Assembly (NCBI RefSeq): GCF_024297065.1 | Contig: NZ_CP101114.1 | Coordinates: forward strand, 806,001-870,000 | From: Bartonella harrusi | GTDB taxonomy: Bacteria > Pseudomonadota > Alphaproteobacteria > Rhizobiales > Rhizobiaceae | Length of the DNA stretch: 64,000 nucleotides | Reading direction: 5' to 3' | Shown here: positions 22,857 to 33,046 of the stretch, piece after piece | Numbering within the stretch: position 1 is the first letter of the stretch | Layout of the letters: each line of letters begins with the position of its first letter | Program-made: the position numbers and the translations under genes | The notes under the pieces: model-generated | Told to the model about the DNA's origin: nothing | Seen by the model: the letters and a program-made list of their open reading frames with translations, nothing else | Databases searched by the model: none

Positions 22857-23677
22857 ATATTCTTATTGAAAAGAAAATTCTTTATCCTCAATTTATAATC
22901 GTTATTCTATCACACTTCATTGTAAACTGAAAAAACGGAGTAGGTTTTAAAAAATTCATATCTGTATAATAAAACAATAATTATAATTTAGCATGAGATT
23001 TTTACGAAATTTGTATTCAATAGGAACAGAAAGATTTAGGTGGAAATATGTGATAGTTCTTTGTTTTTATGCATATTTTTTGTCATTAAATGTGTTGTTT
23101 ATAAAAGTGTATGTTGATACCTAAAAATTTGAAAATATGAAAAACTATAAGAGGCAAAATTTTTGAGGTGAAAAGTAAAAAAAGCAGAAGGTTTTGAAAA
23201 ATTCAAATAAAAAATGAAAATCACACTGAAATTAGTGTAAAAAATATTTGATATATAAAAGGATTTCTTTATTTTTTATGAAGTAAATATAAAAGATATT
23301 AATAAATTTTTATGTATTTATCTTAATAGATAATGTTCTTTCTAATTTTTTATAGTTTTTTTATATATTTTAAATAATTATTGTTTGTTTTATATAAAAA
23401 ATTAATTAATTATTATTTGATAATTTCATTATTTATATATCTTATTAATATAAAAATATTATATATTTATTGATATAAGATTTTATAATTAGCTATATTT
23501 ATGAGTATTATTTTACTTTAAAATAATTTATTATTTTTTATGTTTATTTATTTTATACTACGTGATGCAATCACGATTGATGTTATTATAGATGGCGTAT
23601 TTATATCAACCATTTTATTTACGATCCTTTATAAGCATTTAGTCAGACCTGACGGGAAAATATAAAGGAGAATCCTA
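22857..23677. other. Very AT-rich noncoding stretch
   Basis: About 820 bp with extreme A+T content, especially 23220-23530, and no credible frame. It may be a decayed region or a site for nucleoid-protein binding. Confidence 0.6.
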
Positions 23678-24254
23678 TTGAATATTGCAATTATTTTGGG
23701 GTCAATACGTCAACCATCATTAACACGAACCTTAGCGAATTACTTGGCTGATTGTCTATTGATGCGGAGGGCATCACTTCATTGGGTTGATTTTCGTGAA
23801 CAGCCTTTGCCGATTGCTGATCCAGATTATCATCATTGTGTAGAGGATAACCCAAGTGTTGTGGTACGTCAGTTTGTTAAAAAAATCGCAGCAGCTGATG
23901 GTGTCATTCTCGCTAGCCCCCTTTATCAAGGGTCTTATTCGGGTGTTTTAAAAAATGCTCTTGATAATTTGGCTTATGATACTTTTTTAAATAAACCTGT
24001 TGGGCTTATCTCCCATGGTAGTACAACCAAAAAATGTGCACAACCGTGTGAGCATTTATTACCAGTGGTGCGTACACTTTATGGTTATGCGCTACAATGT
24101 CAAATTGCTTCGGCTAAAGAGGATTTTGCATCGGATGATAAAGGTCTGTACATGGAGAGTCATAAGTGAAAAAGTACGGACACGTTGTGAACGGCTTGCT
24201 AATGAAATGTGCGCATTTTTAAGCCAAAATGGTGGGAGATATGATAAAAAATGA
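23678..24254 (+). pseudogene. NADPH-dependent FMN reductase, frameshifted near 3' end
   Basis: The start is TTG 23678 with Shine-Dalgarno aaaggag. The flavodoxin-like fold is clear: IILGSIRQPSLTRTLANYL (FMN phosphate loop), then DGVILASPLYQGSYSGVLKNALD and KPVGLISHGSTTKKC. After about 163 codons it stops (MESHK), but the expected C-terminus VISEKVRTRCERLANEM continues in a second frame to 24254. The shift lies close to 24155-24165. Loss of the last helix probably impairs the enzyme, though a stable truncated form is possible. Confidence 0.75.
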
Positions 24255-26061
24255 TGAGCAATATTATTCTTTAGGATAGGTGGTTAGGGATATTTATCTC
24301 TTTGTGTCAATCGCTAGCGCTACAATAAGTGAGTGTTGCAGCGTGCTTTCTTTTTTATCTTGAGTAGATTGAGGTATTACAAAACTATATGTGTATGCCG
24401 TTGGATTATGTGCGTGCTTCATGGCTCAGTTTTTAGAAGTTGTGTAGCAAGGATATGGGATAACATATTGTATATTGTGGATTCATTCGTCTATCTATAT
24501 ATTTTCTTCCGCGTTAATTGAGAGCAATTGGTTTTTTTTTGCTAAAGCAGCGCGTGTTTTGCATATTTTGGATTCCAATGCTCTTGATAAAATGATTGTT
24601 GATTGCGTGTGCAACAAGAAGGTTGATTTCATAGCAGTGAAATGAGGATAAAAAACAATAATAAATGGTTGGCAGTGGCTTATCCATCAGGAAATAAGCT
24701 AATCGGTATGGGATGTAATGAAAGGTTGTGGAATAAAGAAAGTTGTGATTATTTGAGATGGCGAATTAGGGTAGGGATTTTTTTCTATTTTTTTGAAGGG
24801 TGAATACTCATTCTGATAAAGACAATATCAAATCAGTCAAAATCTTTCTATGGTTCAGCTGTATGGTGTCGTATAAACGGCAGGAATCCATTAAAAACGA
24901 AGCCCCATATCTACCTGACTAAAAAACGTGTAAGACATGTTTCTTTCGATATAATCAGTAAGCAAAAAAATAACCTTATAAAATAAGGAAGAAAAAATTA
25001 TAGAAGAATTATGCCATAAATCATTAATGATTAAAGAGAAAAATTATCATACACGGAAAGTGCAAAGGGTGTTATAATACAACTTGGTTTAAATATGTGT
25101 TTTCTGATGCATAAGTTCAGCTTGTTGATGGCATTATCTATTCAAATTAGCTGGTTAAGGATCTTGTATGCAGGTGCTATTTGTAATGAAGAATTTCAGG
25201 GTTAATTTCGAATGAAGAGCGACTGAAAGCGACAAAACCATTATGATCATGTAAATTTATGAGGGCTATGTTGAAAAAGATTTGCCCAAAACGTAAATTG
25301 TGATCTGAATTATACGTTGTTTTTTTAATTGCTGCGAATCTTTAAAATTAACATTACACCATGCCAATGATACTATAGTGCCGACGTGTTGATATTTTAG
25401 AATTGCCTTGAGAAAAAAATCTATTTTGTATTATACACTAAGGCTTTGCAAAGAGTGAATTGGATTTTTTCTTAAAAGAATATGGAAAATTAAAAGATGG
25501 CAAGGCATGTTTTGAAACCCTAGGAATGGGGATAAAATTTACTGAAAAAGCTGTGGTGAATTGACGGAAATTCAAAATAGGGGAGAAAAATTGTTGTGTG
25601 CACGTAAGGATGCTTTGTAAATTATGATTGGGTGAATTCTTGGTGCTTTTGGATAAGTCTTCCTTCAAGAGTATTTTATTTAAGGAAACAATGTTTATTT
25701 TTAGGGGGCAAAGCCGTATTAAAAAAAAACGGTAGTTATTTTAAAAAATTACTCTTCTCTTTGTAAAAAATTGAGATTAGAGATGGTGTTCTTTTCGGTA
25801 ACAATTTCCCCTTCATATTCTACATTTGCTTATTTTAGGCAATAAATTGGGGTTTTATGCATAAAAGGATGAGATCTGAAATCTTTATTTTGCAATTGAA
25901 ATTGCCTGTTTAATTTTCAAAGAGGGCTTTAAATAACCATGTTGTAAAAGTTTCTTTGAAAGGCACTGTAAAATCCCTTAAAATAAATTGGTACGAAATT
26001 TCATAATTAAACTTGGTGAAAAGATTAGGCATATCTTATATAATGTGTTTTCTCAGAAAGA
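24255..26061. other. Decayed region of 1.8 kb
   Basis: No intact gene. Short coding-like stretches survive, for example GFAKSELDFFLKEYGKLKDG reading forward from about 25443 and VAYPSGNKLIGMGCNERLWN from about 24675, each cut by stops. These look like worn pseudogenes whose origin cannot be named by eye. Confidence 0.55.
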
Positions 26062-26138
<77 letters not shown>

Positions 26139-26768
26139 AGCCTGCATAAAACGACTAAACGACTGTTTCTTTAAAGGCAAGAGAAAAATAAACAGAATGA
26201 AATCTAAAATATTCTTGCATTTTTTAAAAAAGCTCACAATCATAAAATGATTTTTTTACTTCATTTTATGATTTGTTGAGAGATATTATTAATTTTTTTT
26301 CTGTTGGATTTATTGATTTTATAGTGCGTTCTATGCATGTGTTTATTGAGTTATTTTTGATGATTGTGGAGATATAAGGTAAGTTCTATGCACTGCTGAT
26401 TCTATTCTTTTTTTCGAATGTAATTGTTTCGAAAGAAAAATAATGCCTTTTAAAAGTTTCAGTTGGTTCATTGAAATTTTTTCAAAAAAGTAAGCACTTT
26501 TATAAGCATAATAGCAAATTTATAATATAGAAGATTCTTTTGGGTTGGTGATTTTTAGAGAGTATTTTATAGCTCTTGAGAAAAATAAAAAAGAAATATT
26601 GAAAATTATTCAATCAATAAATCCAAATCATCCAATATGAGGCTTTTGTCATGATAAAAAGAGCAAAATATTTCCATTTATATCTTGTGATTTGGTTTTT
26701 AATATACCAGATAAATGCGTATAGTAGGTGAAACATTGTCAAAGGTTTTGTTGAGCAGAAAAGAGTAA
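26139..26768. other. Spacer before sufA-like gene
   Basis: About 630 bp of AT-rich sequence with no recognisable gene or clear promoter. Confidence 0.5.
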
Positions 26769-27125
26769 ATGATGAGCCGTTTTTCGGTAGTAAATTTAAC
26801 GGAAGCAGCAGTGAATCGTGTTAAAGCGATTATGGATGCCAAAGGGGCGCGGGGTATTCTTATTGGTATAAAAAAAGGTGGTTGTGCGGGGATGGAATAT
26901 ACAGTTACCCTTGTAAAAGAAGAGGGGATAGATGCTGATGTTGTTGAAGTGAATGGTGCCCGTGTTTTTATAGCACATGATGCCGTTTTGTTTTTATTAG
27001 GAACGCAGGTGGATTACGAAGTGACAGCATTTCGTTCTGGTTTTGTATTTAAAAACCCTAATCAAGTTTCAGCATGTGGATGTGGTGAATCAGTAGAACT
27101 CCGACCTGTCATACAAAATCAGTGA
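26769..27125 (+). CDS. Iron-sulfur assembly A-type protein (SufA/IscA/ErpA family)
   Basis: The protein is 118 aa (the start may be 26769 or the next ATG 26772). A-type carriers bind and deliver Fe-S clusters. The three conserved cysteines are present: GGCAGMEY in the N-terminal half and CGCGES near the end (ACGCGE). The fold motif GILIGIKKGGCAGMEYT and VFKNPNQVSACGCGE fit SufA. Among alphaproteobacteria it usually closes the suf operon, but here it is separate. Which A-type subgroup it belongs to is not settled. Confidence 0.88.
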   Translation: MMSRFSVVNLTEAAVNRVKAIMDAKGARGILIGIKKGGCAGMEYTVTLVKEEGIDADVVEVNGARVFIAHDAVLFLLGTQVDYEVTAFRSGFVFKNPNQVSACGCGESVELRPVIQNQ

Positions 27126-27221
27126 AATAAAAGATATAAAGCCAATTGAGCGCTATAAAGAGATTTTATTAAGTAATTCAGTATTTTAATAATTTTTTAG
27201 GTTGGTAAAATCTGATTTTTC

Positions 27222-28043
27222 TTATTTCTCAGTTTTGGCCTTATTCCAGAGGCCTTCCATTTCGCTCAAAGAGGTATCAGCCAGTGTTTTAGATTGCATG
27301 GATATATTGTCTTCAATATAGCTAAAACGATTTCGAAATTTTTTGTTGGTTTCTTTTAATGCTTTTTGTGGATTAATATTTAAGTGGCGTGCAAAATTAA
27401 GTAGGGTGAAATAAAGGTCACCAAATTCTTCTTCTATATCTGATGTTTTATTCTCTTTGATTGCTTCTTTAAGTTCAGTAAGTTCTTCTTCTATTTTTGC
27501 AAAAAAATGATGATTCTCATGCCAATCAAATCCCACTTTAGCAGCGGTTTTTTGTAAAGCGAGTGCTTCTTGTTCTGCGGGCTGAATTTTTTTTACTTCT
27601 GCAAGAATGCTTGTTGTAAAATTGTTTGAATAACCTGTTTCTTTGCACCATTTTTTCTGTTCAGTGCGTTCTGTTTTTTTTATCTGTTCCCATTCTTCCG
27701 CTATAAAACCACGTTTTTTTTGCTCTGCATTTCCAAAAACGTGGGGATGACGACGAATCATTTTTGCAGTGATTGCGTAAACAACATCCTCAAAAGTAAA
27801 GCTCTCTTCTTCTTGCGCAATTATAGCATGGTAGACGACTTGTAAAAGAAGATCACCGAGTTCATCGCAAAGATCGGTTCGGTTTTTCCGTTCAATAGCA
27901 TCGATAACCTCATAAACTTCTTCGAGCATATAGGGGATAAGGGATTCAAACGTTTGTTTTATATTCCAGATACATCCGTTATCAGGATTGCGTAATGCTT
28001 TAACAATTGCGATCAGATCATTGATATCTTTTGACGCGATCAT
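27222..28043 (-). CDS. mazG: Nucleoside triphosphate pyrophosphohydrolase MazG
   Basis: The protein is 273 aa with two MazG domains, typical of the long enterobacterial-type enzyme. It hydrolyses NTPs, including aberrant ones, to NMP and PPi. Visible motifs are the N-terminal CIWNIKQTFESLIPYMLEEVYEVIDAIE, and DELGDLLLQVVYHA (metal-binding ExxED-like). The second domain has KIEEELTELKEAIKENKTSDIEEEFGDLYFTLLN. The stop lies in a spacer convergent with sufA. Confidence 0.93.
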   Translation of the reverse strand: MIASKDINDLIAIVKALRNPDNGCIWNIKQTFESLIPYMLEEVYEVIDAIERKNRTDLCDELGDLLLQVVYHAIIAQEEESFTFEDVVYAITAKMIRRHPHVFGNAEQKKRGFIAEEWEQIKKTERTEQKKWCKETGYSNNFTTSILAEVKKIQPAEQEALALQKTAAKVGFDWHENHHFFAKIEEELTELKEAIKENKTSDIEEEFGDLYFTLLNFARHLNINPQKALKETNKKFRNRFSYIEDNISMQSKTLADTSLSEMEGLWNKAKTEK

Positions 28044-28072
28044 TTATGCCTTTCCTATAAATCTTTCATATA

Positions 28073-29005
28073 TTAGTTGTCCCAACGTCTGTGTAACCAA
28101 GTCCATTGTCCAGGATATTCACGTATCCAGCTTTCAACAATATCATTTAATTTTTGCGTAGAAGCAGCTATATCAATTTCATTGTTTTCATCAAGAGGAA
28201 GTTTTATACGTTCATACAATTCTAAACGATGACGCCCTCCAGCTAACCGGATACAACGTGCTGGGTAAATATCGCAATCATATTGTCGTGCAAGTTTTAT
28301 AATTAAGGGGTTTGTTTTCAGAGGTCTATTAAAAAATGTTCCTAAAACACCACGGCGGAATTTTTGATCAACGAGCATACCAACATTTTTTCCCTCTGCT
28401 AATTTGGCTGCTAATGTCCAAGCAGCACCTGCTTTGGAAGGGACAAGATGTCCCATAGAAGTTTGTCGCGCTTTTAGGACTTGTTTTGCAATATAGGGAT
28501 TATTAGGGGGTCTAAAGAGCACTGTGATATTAAGACCAAAACTCTGCGCACATATAGGAAGAAGTTCGAAATTACCAGTATGCGCTGTAAAAAAAATATG
28601 CGGCTTTTCTTCATTTTTTAATCGTTGAAATATTTCAATACCCTTCACCTCAATGCGTCCGGGTTTGTCTGCATGAGGATCAAAATCAAAGATTGTATCA
28701 AGAAAAATATATTCAGCGAGAAATTTTCCTATATTCTCCCACATTTCTGTTGCAGTTGCATGCAGTTCTTTTTCTGTTTTTTCTGGGTAGGCAGCTCTAA
28801 GATTTGTGAGCGCGATTTGATGACGATGGATACGAGGGCCAATTTTTTTTGCCAACCAAGAAAAGAAAGAAATTCCAATATTACTAGGAAAAAATTTTAA
28901 AATATTTAAAGAACCAATAAGCAAGCATGCCCATAAAAAGTAAAATATTTTTTTTACTATAATTTTAATAGGATAAATAAAAAATTTAATATAAGTCTTT
29001 ATCAT
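28073..29005 (-). CDS. lpxXL: Lipid A long-chain acyltransferase (LpxXL/HtrB family)
   Basis: The protein is 310 aa, with an N-terminal membrane anchor (about 10-40) and an LPLAT domain. The catalytic H-x4-E/D motif appears as HTGNFE. Other family segments are FRPPNNPYIAKQV and MLVDQKFRRGVLGTFF, and the C-terminal PGQWTWLHRRW. In rhizobia LpxXL transfers the 28-carbon hydroxylated acyl chain from AcpXL to lipid A. It is last in the acpXL operon, 3 bp after adh, which supports that specificity over a general LpxL role. Confidence 0.88.
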   Translation of the reverse strand: MIKTYIKFFIYPIKIIVKKIFYFLWACLLIGSLNILKFFPSNIGISFFSWLAKKIGPRIHRHQIALTNLRAAYPEKTEKELHATATEMWENIGKFLAEYIFLDTIFDFDPHADKPGRIEVKGIEIFQRLKNEEKPHIFFTAHTGNFELLPICAQSFGLNITVLFRPPNNPYIAKQVLKARQTSMGHLVPSKAGAAWTLAAKLAEGKNVGMLVDQKFRRGVLGTFFNRPLKTNPLIIKLARQYDCDIYPARCIRLAGGRHRLELYERIKLPLDENNEIDIAASTQKLNDIVESWIREYPGQWTWLHRRWDN

Positions 29006-29008
29006 AAT

Positions 29009-30037
29009 TTAATCGATTTTAAGAATAATTTTACCAAAAACATCACGACTTTCCATGCGCTTTAAAGCTGTCTCTATTTCATCAAATCCAACAATTGTAT
29101 CAATGACGGGATGTACAACACCTTGTGCCATTTTTTGCATGGCATTTTGCATATTTTCTATGCGACAGCCAAATGAACCAAAGATCTTCAATTGTTGTTG
29201 AAAAAGATGCATGAGGTTTAGTGGTGCTGTAACTCCAGAAGTAGAACCACAAGTGACTAATCGTGCTCCTCGTTTCATACACAAAAGAGAACCATTCCAT
29301 GTTTCAGCCCCTACATGTTCAAAAACAACATCTACACCTTTTTTTTGCGTTAATTTTCGGACCACACCTTCAAAACGATCTTTACGGTAATTAATAACAT
29401 GATCTGCTCCAAGAGATTGTGCTTTTGCAATTTTTTCATCGGAACCTACAGTTGTAATCACTGTGCATCCGATATGTTTTGCAAGTTGAATGGCCGTTGA
29501 GCCAATACCAGAACCACCCGCCTGTATCAGGATTGTTTCTCCCGCTTGGAGTTTTGCATTATCGAAAAGCATATGTTCGACAGTGCCAAAAGTAATTGGA
29601 GCGACCGCTGCTTGTAATTCATTACATTTTGGAGGAGCAGAGACCAATAGGCGTGCTGGCAGATTAACAAGTTCACAGGCAAAGCCATCAAGATGAAAAC
29701 CGTAGACACCTTTTACATGACTACAAAGATTGTCACGTCCTTCACAACAAGCTTGGCATGTTCCACAGGTTTGTGCTCCATAAATTGAGACGATCTGTCC
29801 GCGTTGTAAATTTTTAACATTACTCCCGAGTTGTATAACCTCACCGGAAGATTCAGCACCAATTATGAGGGGCATTTTTCTTTTAGCAAAGGCCATCCCA
29901 CGCCAGCCCCATACATCAATATGATTAAGAGCGACGGCTTTTATCCGCACGGTTACTTCATCAGGGTTAGGCGGCGGCGGGGGGGCAACATTGGTAATTT
30001 CAAGCTGGCGTTCATTCAATAATTGCAGTGCACGCAT
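29009..30037 (-). CDS. Zinc-type alcohol dehydrogenase in lipid A VLCFA cluster
   Basis: The protein is 342 aa of the medium-chain dehydrogenase family: GroES-like N-domain with IIGAESSGEV, a structural zinc lobe CGTCQACCEGRDNLC, and a Rossmann domain with QAGGSGIGSTAIQLAKHIG and GADHVINY. In the rhizobial cluster an adh gene lies between the fabF genes and lpxXL; its substrate in long-chain acyl synthesis is unproven, perhaps a reductase step. It is flanked by lpxXL (3 bp) and fabF1 (65 bp). Confidence 0.88.
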   Translation of the reverse strand: MRALQLLNERQLEITNVAPPPPPNPDEVTVRIKAVALNHIDVWGWRGMAFAKRKMPLIIGAESSGEVIQLGSNVKNLQRGQIVSIYGAQTCGTCQACCEGRDNLCSHVKGVYGFHLDGFACELVNLPARLLVSAPPKCNELQAAVAPITFGTVEHMLFDNAKLQAGETILIQAGGSGIGSTAIQLAKHIGCTVITTVGSDEKIAKAQSLGADHVINYRKDRFEGVVRKLTQKKGVDVVFEHVGAETWNGSLLCMKRGARLVTCGSTSGVTAPLNLMHLFQQQLKIFGSFGCRIENMQNAMQKMAQGVVHPVIDTIVGFDEIETALKRMESRDVFGKIILKID

Positions 30038-30102
30038 TATCTTTTCCCTTAAATGTATATGGCTTTTAGGTTAAGTGTGCCAAGTTTGCTCAGTATGAAA
30101 AT

Positions 30103-31395
30103 TTAACTTTTATATGCCGTGATAACAAGACTCATATTTTGACCACCAAATCCAAATGAGTTTGATAAAACAGCATTGACATCAGCTTTACGGCTATGGT
30201 TAGGAACAACGTCTAAAGGGATGGTTGGATCAGGATCATCATAATTGATTGTAGGGGGAAGGATTCCCGATTGAATCGTTAAAAGTGAAAAAACAGCTTC
30301 TATGGCGCCAGCGGCAGTGAGTGTATGGCCAATCATTGATTTATTAGAAGAAACGGGAATATGTTTTAAAATGTCACCGAAGACTGATGATAATGCGAGA
30401 TATTCCATCTTTTCATTTTCAGGTGTTGAGGTTCCATGTGCATTAATATAGTCAATTTCATTGATGGTTATTTGAGCATCATTTAAGGCTTTGCGAACGG
30501 ATTCAATTGCTGGGGATGCATCAGGCTTTGAACGCGTACGATGAAAATCGTCTGCTGTTTCTCCGCAACCTGCTAAAATTCCTAAAATCGTGACATTACG
30601 ATCTAATGCGCTTTTAAGAGACTCAAGAACAAGAGCGCCGGCTCCCTCTGCCATAACAAAACCATCTCTATCACGGCTAAAGGGTTTTGCCGCTTTTTCT
30701 GCAGGATCATTTTGGGTTGAAAGAGCAGATAATAATGAAAAACGAATAAGAGATTCTGCCGAAACTGAACCATCCGTAGCAATCGTAAGCGCACGATTGG
30801 TTTCTCTTCTTCGAATAGCTTCAACGCCTAATTGAATAGCTGTTGCACCAGATGCACAGGCGGTAGAGAGTGTAACAGGAAGTCCCTTTGTGCCAAATTG
30901 TTTTTGAAGATTTTCTGCAATGGCACCAAATTGTGTGGTTTCAAAGAGTTGTTCATGGGAGTTATTACGGCAGATTTCAAGAAGACGTGTATAAGAAGGT
31001 TCTCTATTGAATGTTTCTTCTTGATCAAGGGCAAAACGCGCTGTCCATTCGAGCTCAACAGGAGGAGCTGCTAAAAAGAGTGGCCCCTCAAAATTTGTTT
31101 TATCAAGAGCGGCTTGCGTTATAGCTTCCTCTGCTACGAGAGAAGCGAGTTTTTTAGAGAGAGCTGAAGCGCCAAGTGTACTTTCTTTAAGAAAATCAAT
31201 GGTTCCAGCGATACATGTCTTTAATCCCTCAATAGGAAAACGTGTTATTTTATGAATGCCGCTAACACCATTTGTCAATTTGTGCCAATTTTCATGTTTG
31301 CCTTGTCCCAGTGATGTTACAACTCCCGCTCCAGTTATTGCGACAAGTGGACGTCCGAGATGATCATCATATTTCACTATAGAAATCTCCCTCAA
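30103..31395 (-). CDS. Beta-ketoacyl-ACP synthase, VLCFA-specific (FabF1XL-like)
   Basis: The protein is 430 aa, a condensing enzyme elongating acyl chains on AcpXL. The catalytic triad is complete: Cys180 in STACASGA, His320 in NAHGTSTP, His357 in MIGHTLTAAGA. The C-terminal NSFGFGGQNMSLV is typical of KAS II. It overlaps the upstream fabF2-like gene by 4 bp, so the two are coupled and probably form a heterodimer in which this subunit is active. Confidence 0.92.
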   Translation of the reverse strand: MREISIVKYDDHLGRPLVAITGAGVVTSLGQGKHENWHKLTNGVSGIHKITRFPIEGLKTCIAGTIDFLKESTLGASALSKKLASLVAEEAITQAALDKTNFEGPLFLAAPPVELEWTARFALDQEETFNREPSYTRLLEICRNNSHEQLFETTQFGAIAENLQKQFGTKGLPVTLSTACASGATAIQLGVEAIRRRETNRALTIATDGSVSAESLIRFSLLSALSTQNDPAEKAAKPFSRDRDGFVMAEGAGALVLESLKSALDRNVTILGILAGCGETADDFHRTRSKPDASPAIESVRKALNDAQITINEIDYINAHGTSTPENEKMEYLALSSVFGDILKHIPVSSNKSMIGHTLTAAGAIEAVFSLLTIQSGILPPTINYDDPDPTIPLDVVPNHSRKADVNAVLSNSFGFGGQNMSLVITAYKS

Positions 31396-32567
31396 ACAGC
31401 AGTTAGGCGGACTAAACCTTCAGCTCTTGTTATGCCAATGGTCGTAATAAATGCTTCTTGTACTTCTTTAAAAAAAGGCTTTTCATGATCACTTAACGCT
31501 GGAAAACTACGTTTTTTTTCAACAGAAATGGCGGCAAGTGCAAGTGCTAAAGGAAATTGCATTTCCCGCATATAGCCAAATAATGTTGTAATACCGCGGT
31601 AAGAAATATCCGCAGCCTCAAGAGCTCTTTTTTCTGCTTTTGTTACTTCATGAAATCCTGAAGTAGCTGAAATGGTTAAAGTAGATTGCGCTGCCATTGT
31701 TTGCAGCATTGACATAATTGATTCTTCAAGCGGGATTTTTGTTCTGTCTGTTTGATCTGTCAGTATCTGATCAATTTTAGCATAAGCACGTGCATTCCGT
31801 TTTTCTGCGTGTGCTTCGCTTTCAAGGACCAAAAAGACAGCACCAGAACCAGTTATAACGCCGCCACCTGGGTACTTTTGACGCTCCCACACCGGTGTCC
31901 ATCCACCCCACGTTAAAAGATTTCCAAGTTCATGCGCTAACAGTATATCATAACCTTGTGTGTTATAGGAGCTTCCAACCAGTGCATGTGTACTTTGTCC
32001 TGATCGAATGCGGGCTACGGCAATTTGAAGTGCAGAAAGTCCACATCCTTCTTCTCCCATAAATGTGCGAGAAGATCCGGTAACTTTGTGAACAATAGAA
32101 ATATTTCCAGCTAAAAGATTGGATAATTGTGCTAAAAACAACGTGGGACGAAGTTCAGTCGAAAGGATTGAATTTAACATGGAAGCAGGATCAGTTGCTA
32201 TACGTGCCTGTGAAAGAATTTGTGTATCAACGTCAATATCACGTTCTCCTCCACTTGCGGCAACAATCATATCCATTGTTGATGTTAATTGTTGATTATT
32301 TTTCATACCTGCATCATCAAGAGCAAGTCCTGCTGCATAAGTACCAAGGCGTTGCCACGTACCCATTTGCCGTTGATCACTTTTTTTGGGAATTTGTAAA
32401 CTCCAATCAATTTCAGATAATTGATGGATAGTGTAGGGTGGAAAAGATGTACAATCAAGATTTGGTGTAACCGTAGGATCATTTAAGAGATCCCAATGAT
32501 GTTCAACTCCTTCTCCCAGAGAGGTTATAAGCCCTATACCAGTAATAAACACAGCTTGATCATGCAT
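31392..32567 (-). CDS. Degenerate beta-ketoacyl-ACP synthase partner (FabF2XL-like)
   Basis: The protein is 391 aa with the thiolase fold (FITGIGLITSLGEG, ITGSGAVFLVLES). The catalytic residues are missing. Around the expected Cys the sequence reads RTFMGEEGCGLSALQ; no NAHGT motif is seen, and the GH-x-GAAG region reads GYMREMQFPLALALAA. It thus resembles a chain-length-factor type subunit that pairs with the active FabF1XL. In the rhizobial order it is the second or third gene after acpXL. It starts 9 bp after acpXL, leaving no room for fabZ. Confidence 0.85.
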   Translation of the reverse strand: MHDQAVFITGIGLITSLGEGVEHHWDLLNDPTVTPNLDCTSFPPYTIHQLSEIDWSLQIPKKSDQRQMGTWQRLGTYAAGLALDDAGMKNNQQLTSTMDMIVAASGGERDIDVDTQILSQARIATDPASMLNSILSTELRPTLFLAQLSNLLAGNISIVHKVTGSSRTFMGEEGCGLSALQIAVARIRSGQSTHALVGSSYNTQGYDILLAHELGNLLTWGGWTPVWERQKYPGGGVITGSGAVFLVLESEAHAEKRNARAYAKIDQILTDQTDRTKIPLEESIMSMLQTMAAQSTLTISATSGFHEVTKAEKRALEAADISYRGITTLFGYMREMQFPLALALAAISVEKKRSFPALSDHEKPFFKEVQEAFITTIGITRAEGLVRLTAV

Positions 32568-32576
32568 GAAAAAAAA

Positions 32577-32861
32577 TTATTCTGCCTGTTTTAAGGCAAC
32601 GAGTTCATCAATTTTTGTACAAAGGTTTTTAAGAACAAAGTATTCTTCAGTTGCAACTGAGCCTTCGTTAACTTCTTGTGTCCACTGTTCTAGTGGAATT
32701 TTAATCCCAAAAGCTTTATCAATAGCGAAAACAATATCAAGAAAATCAAGGCTATCGATTCCTAAATCATCAATAGTATGGCTTTCAGGTGTGATTGTGC
32801 TGCGATCAATTTCACTAATTTCTGCGATAATATCTGCAACTTTATCAAACGTAGAGGGCAA
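32577..32861 (-). CDS. acpXL: Acyl carrier protein AcpXL
   Basis: The protein is 94 aa, a dedicated carrier for the very-long-chain (27-hydroxyoctacosanoate) lipid A acyl chain. The phosphopantetheine attachment motif is [12 protein letters not shown] (Ser37). The segment [17 protein letters not shown] is diagnostic of AcpXL versus housekeeping AcpP. It is the first gene of the minus-strand operon acpXL-fabF2-fabF1-adh-lpxXL. Confidence 0.96.
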   Translation of the reverse strand: MPSTFDKVADIIAEISEIDRSTITPESHTIDDLGIDSLDFLDIVFAIDKAFGIKIPLEQWTQEVNEGSVATEEYFVLKNLCTKIDELVALKQAE

Positions 32862-33046
32862 TGTGCGGTTCCTTATTATAGAGTTATAAATTCAAAATAC
32901 ACTTATTTGCTTTCTTTTAGCCTTTTTTCTCTTAAAAAAAAAGACTCCAACCAGAATATAGTTGTCTTTTCTATAGAGAAAACGAGTTTGCAGTGTTTGA
33001 AATGCTACATTTCAAGGTTATGAAAAAAATTAAAATTTTGTTGTGT

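Noticed and set aside
25438..25668. 76-codon minus-strand frame
   Set aside because: The plus strand of this place has better coding-like remnants; the minus frame has no start signal.
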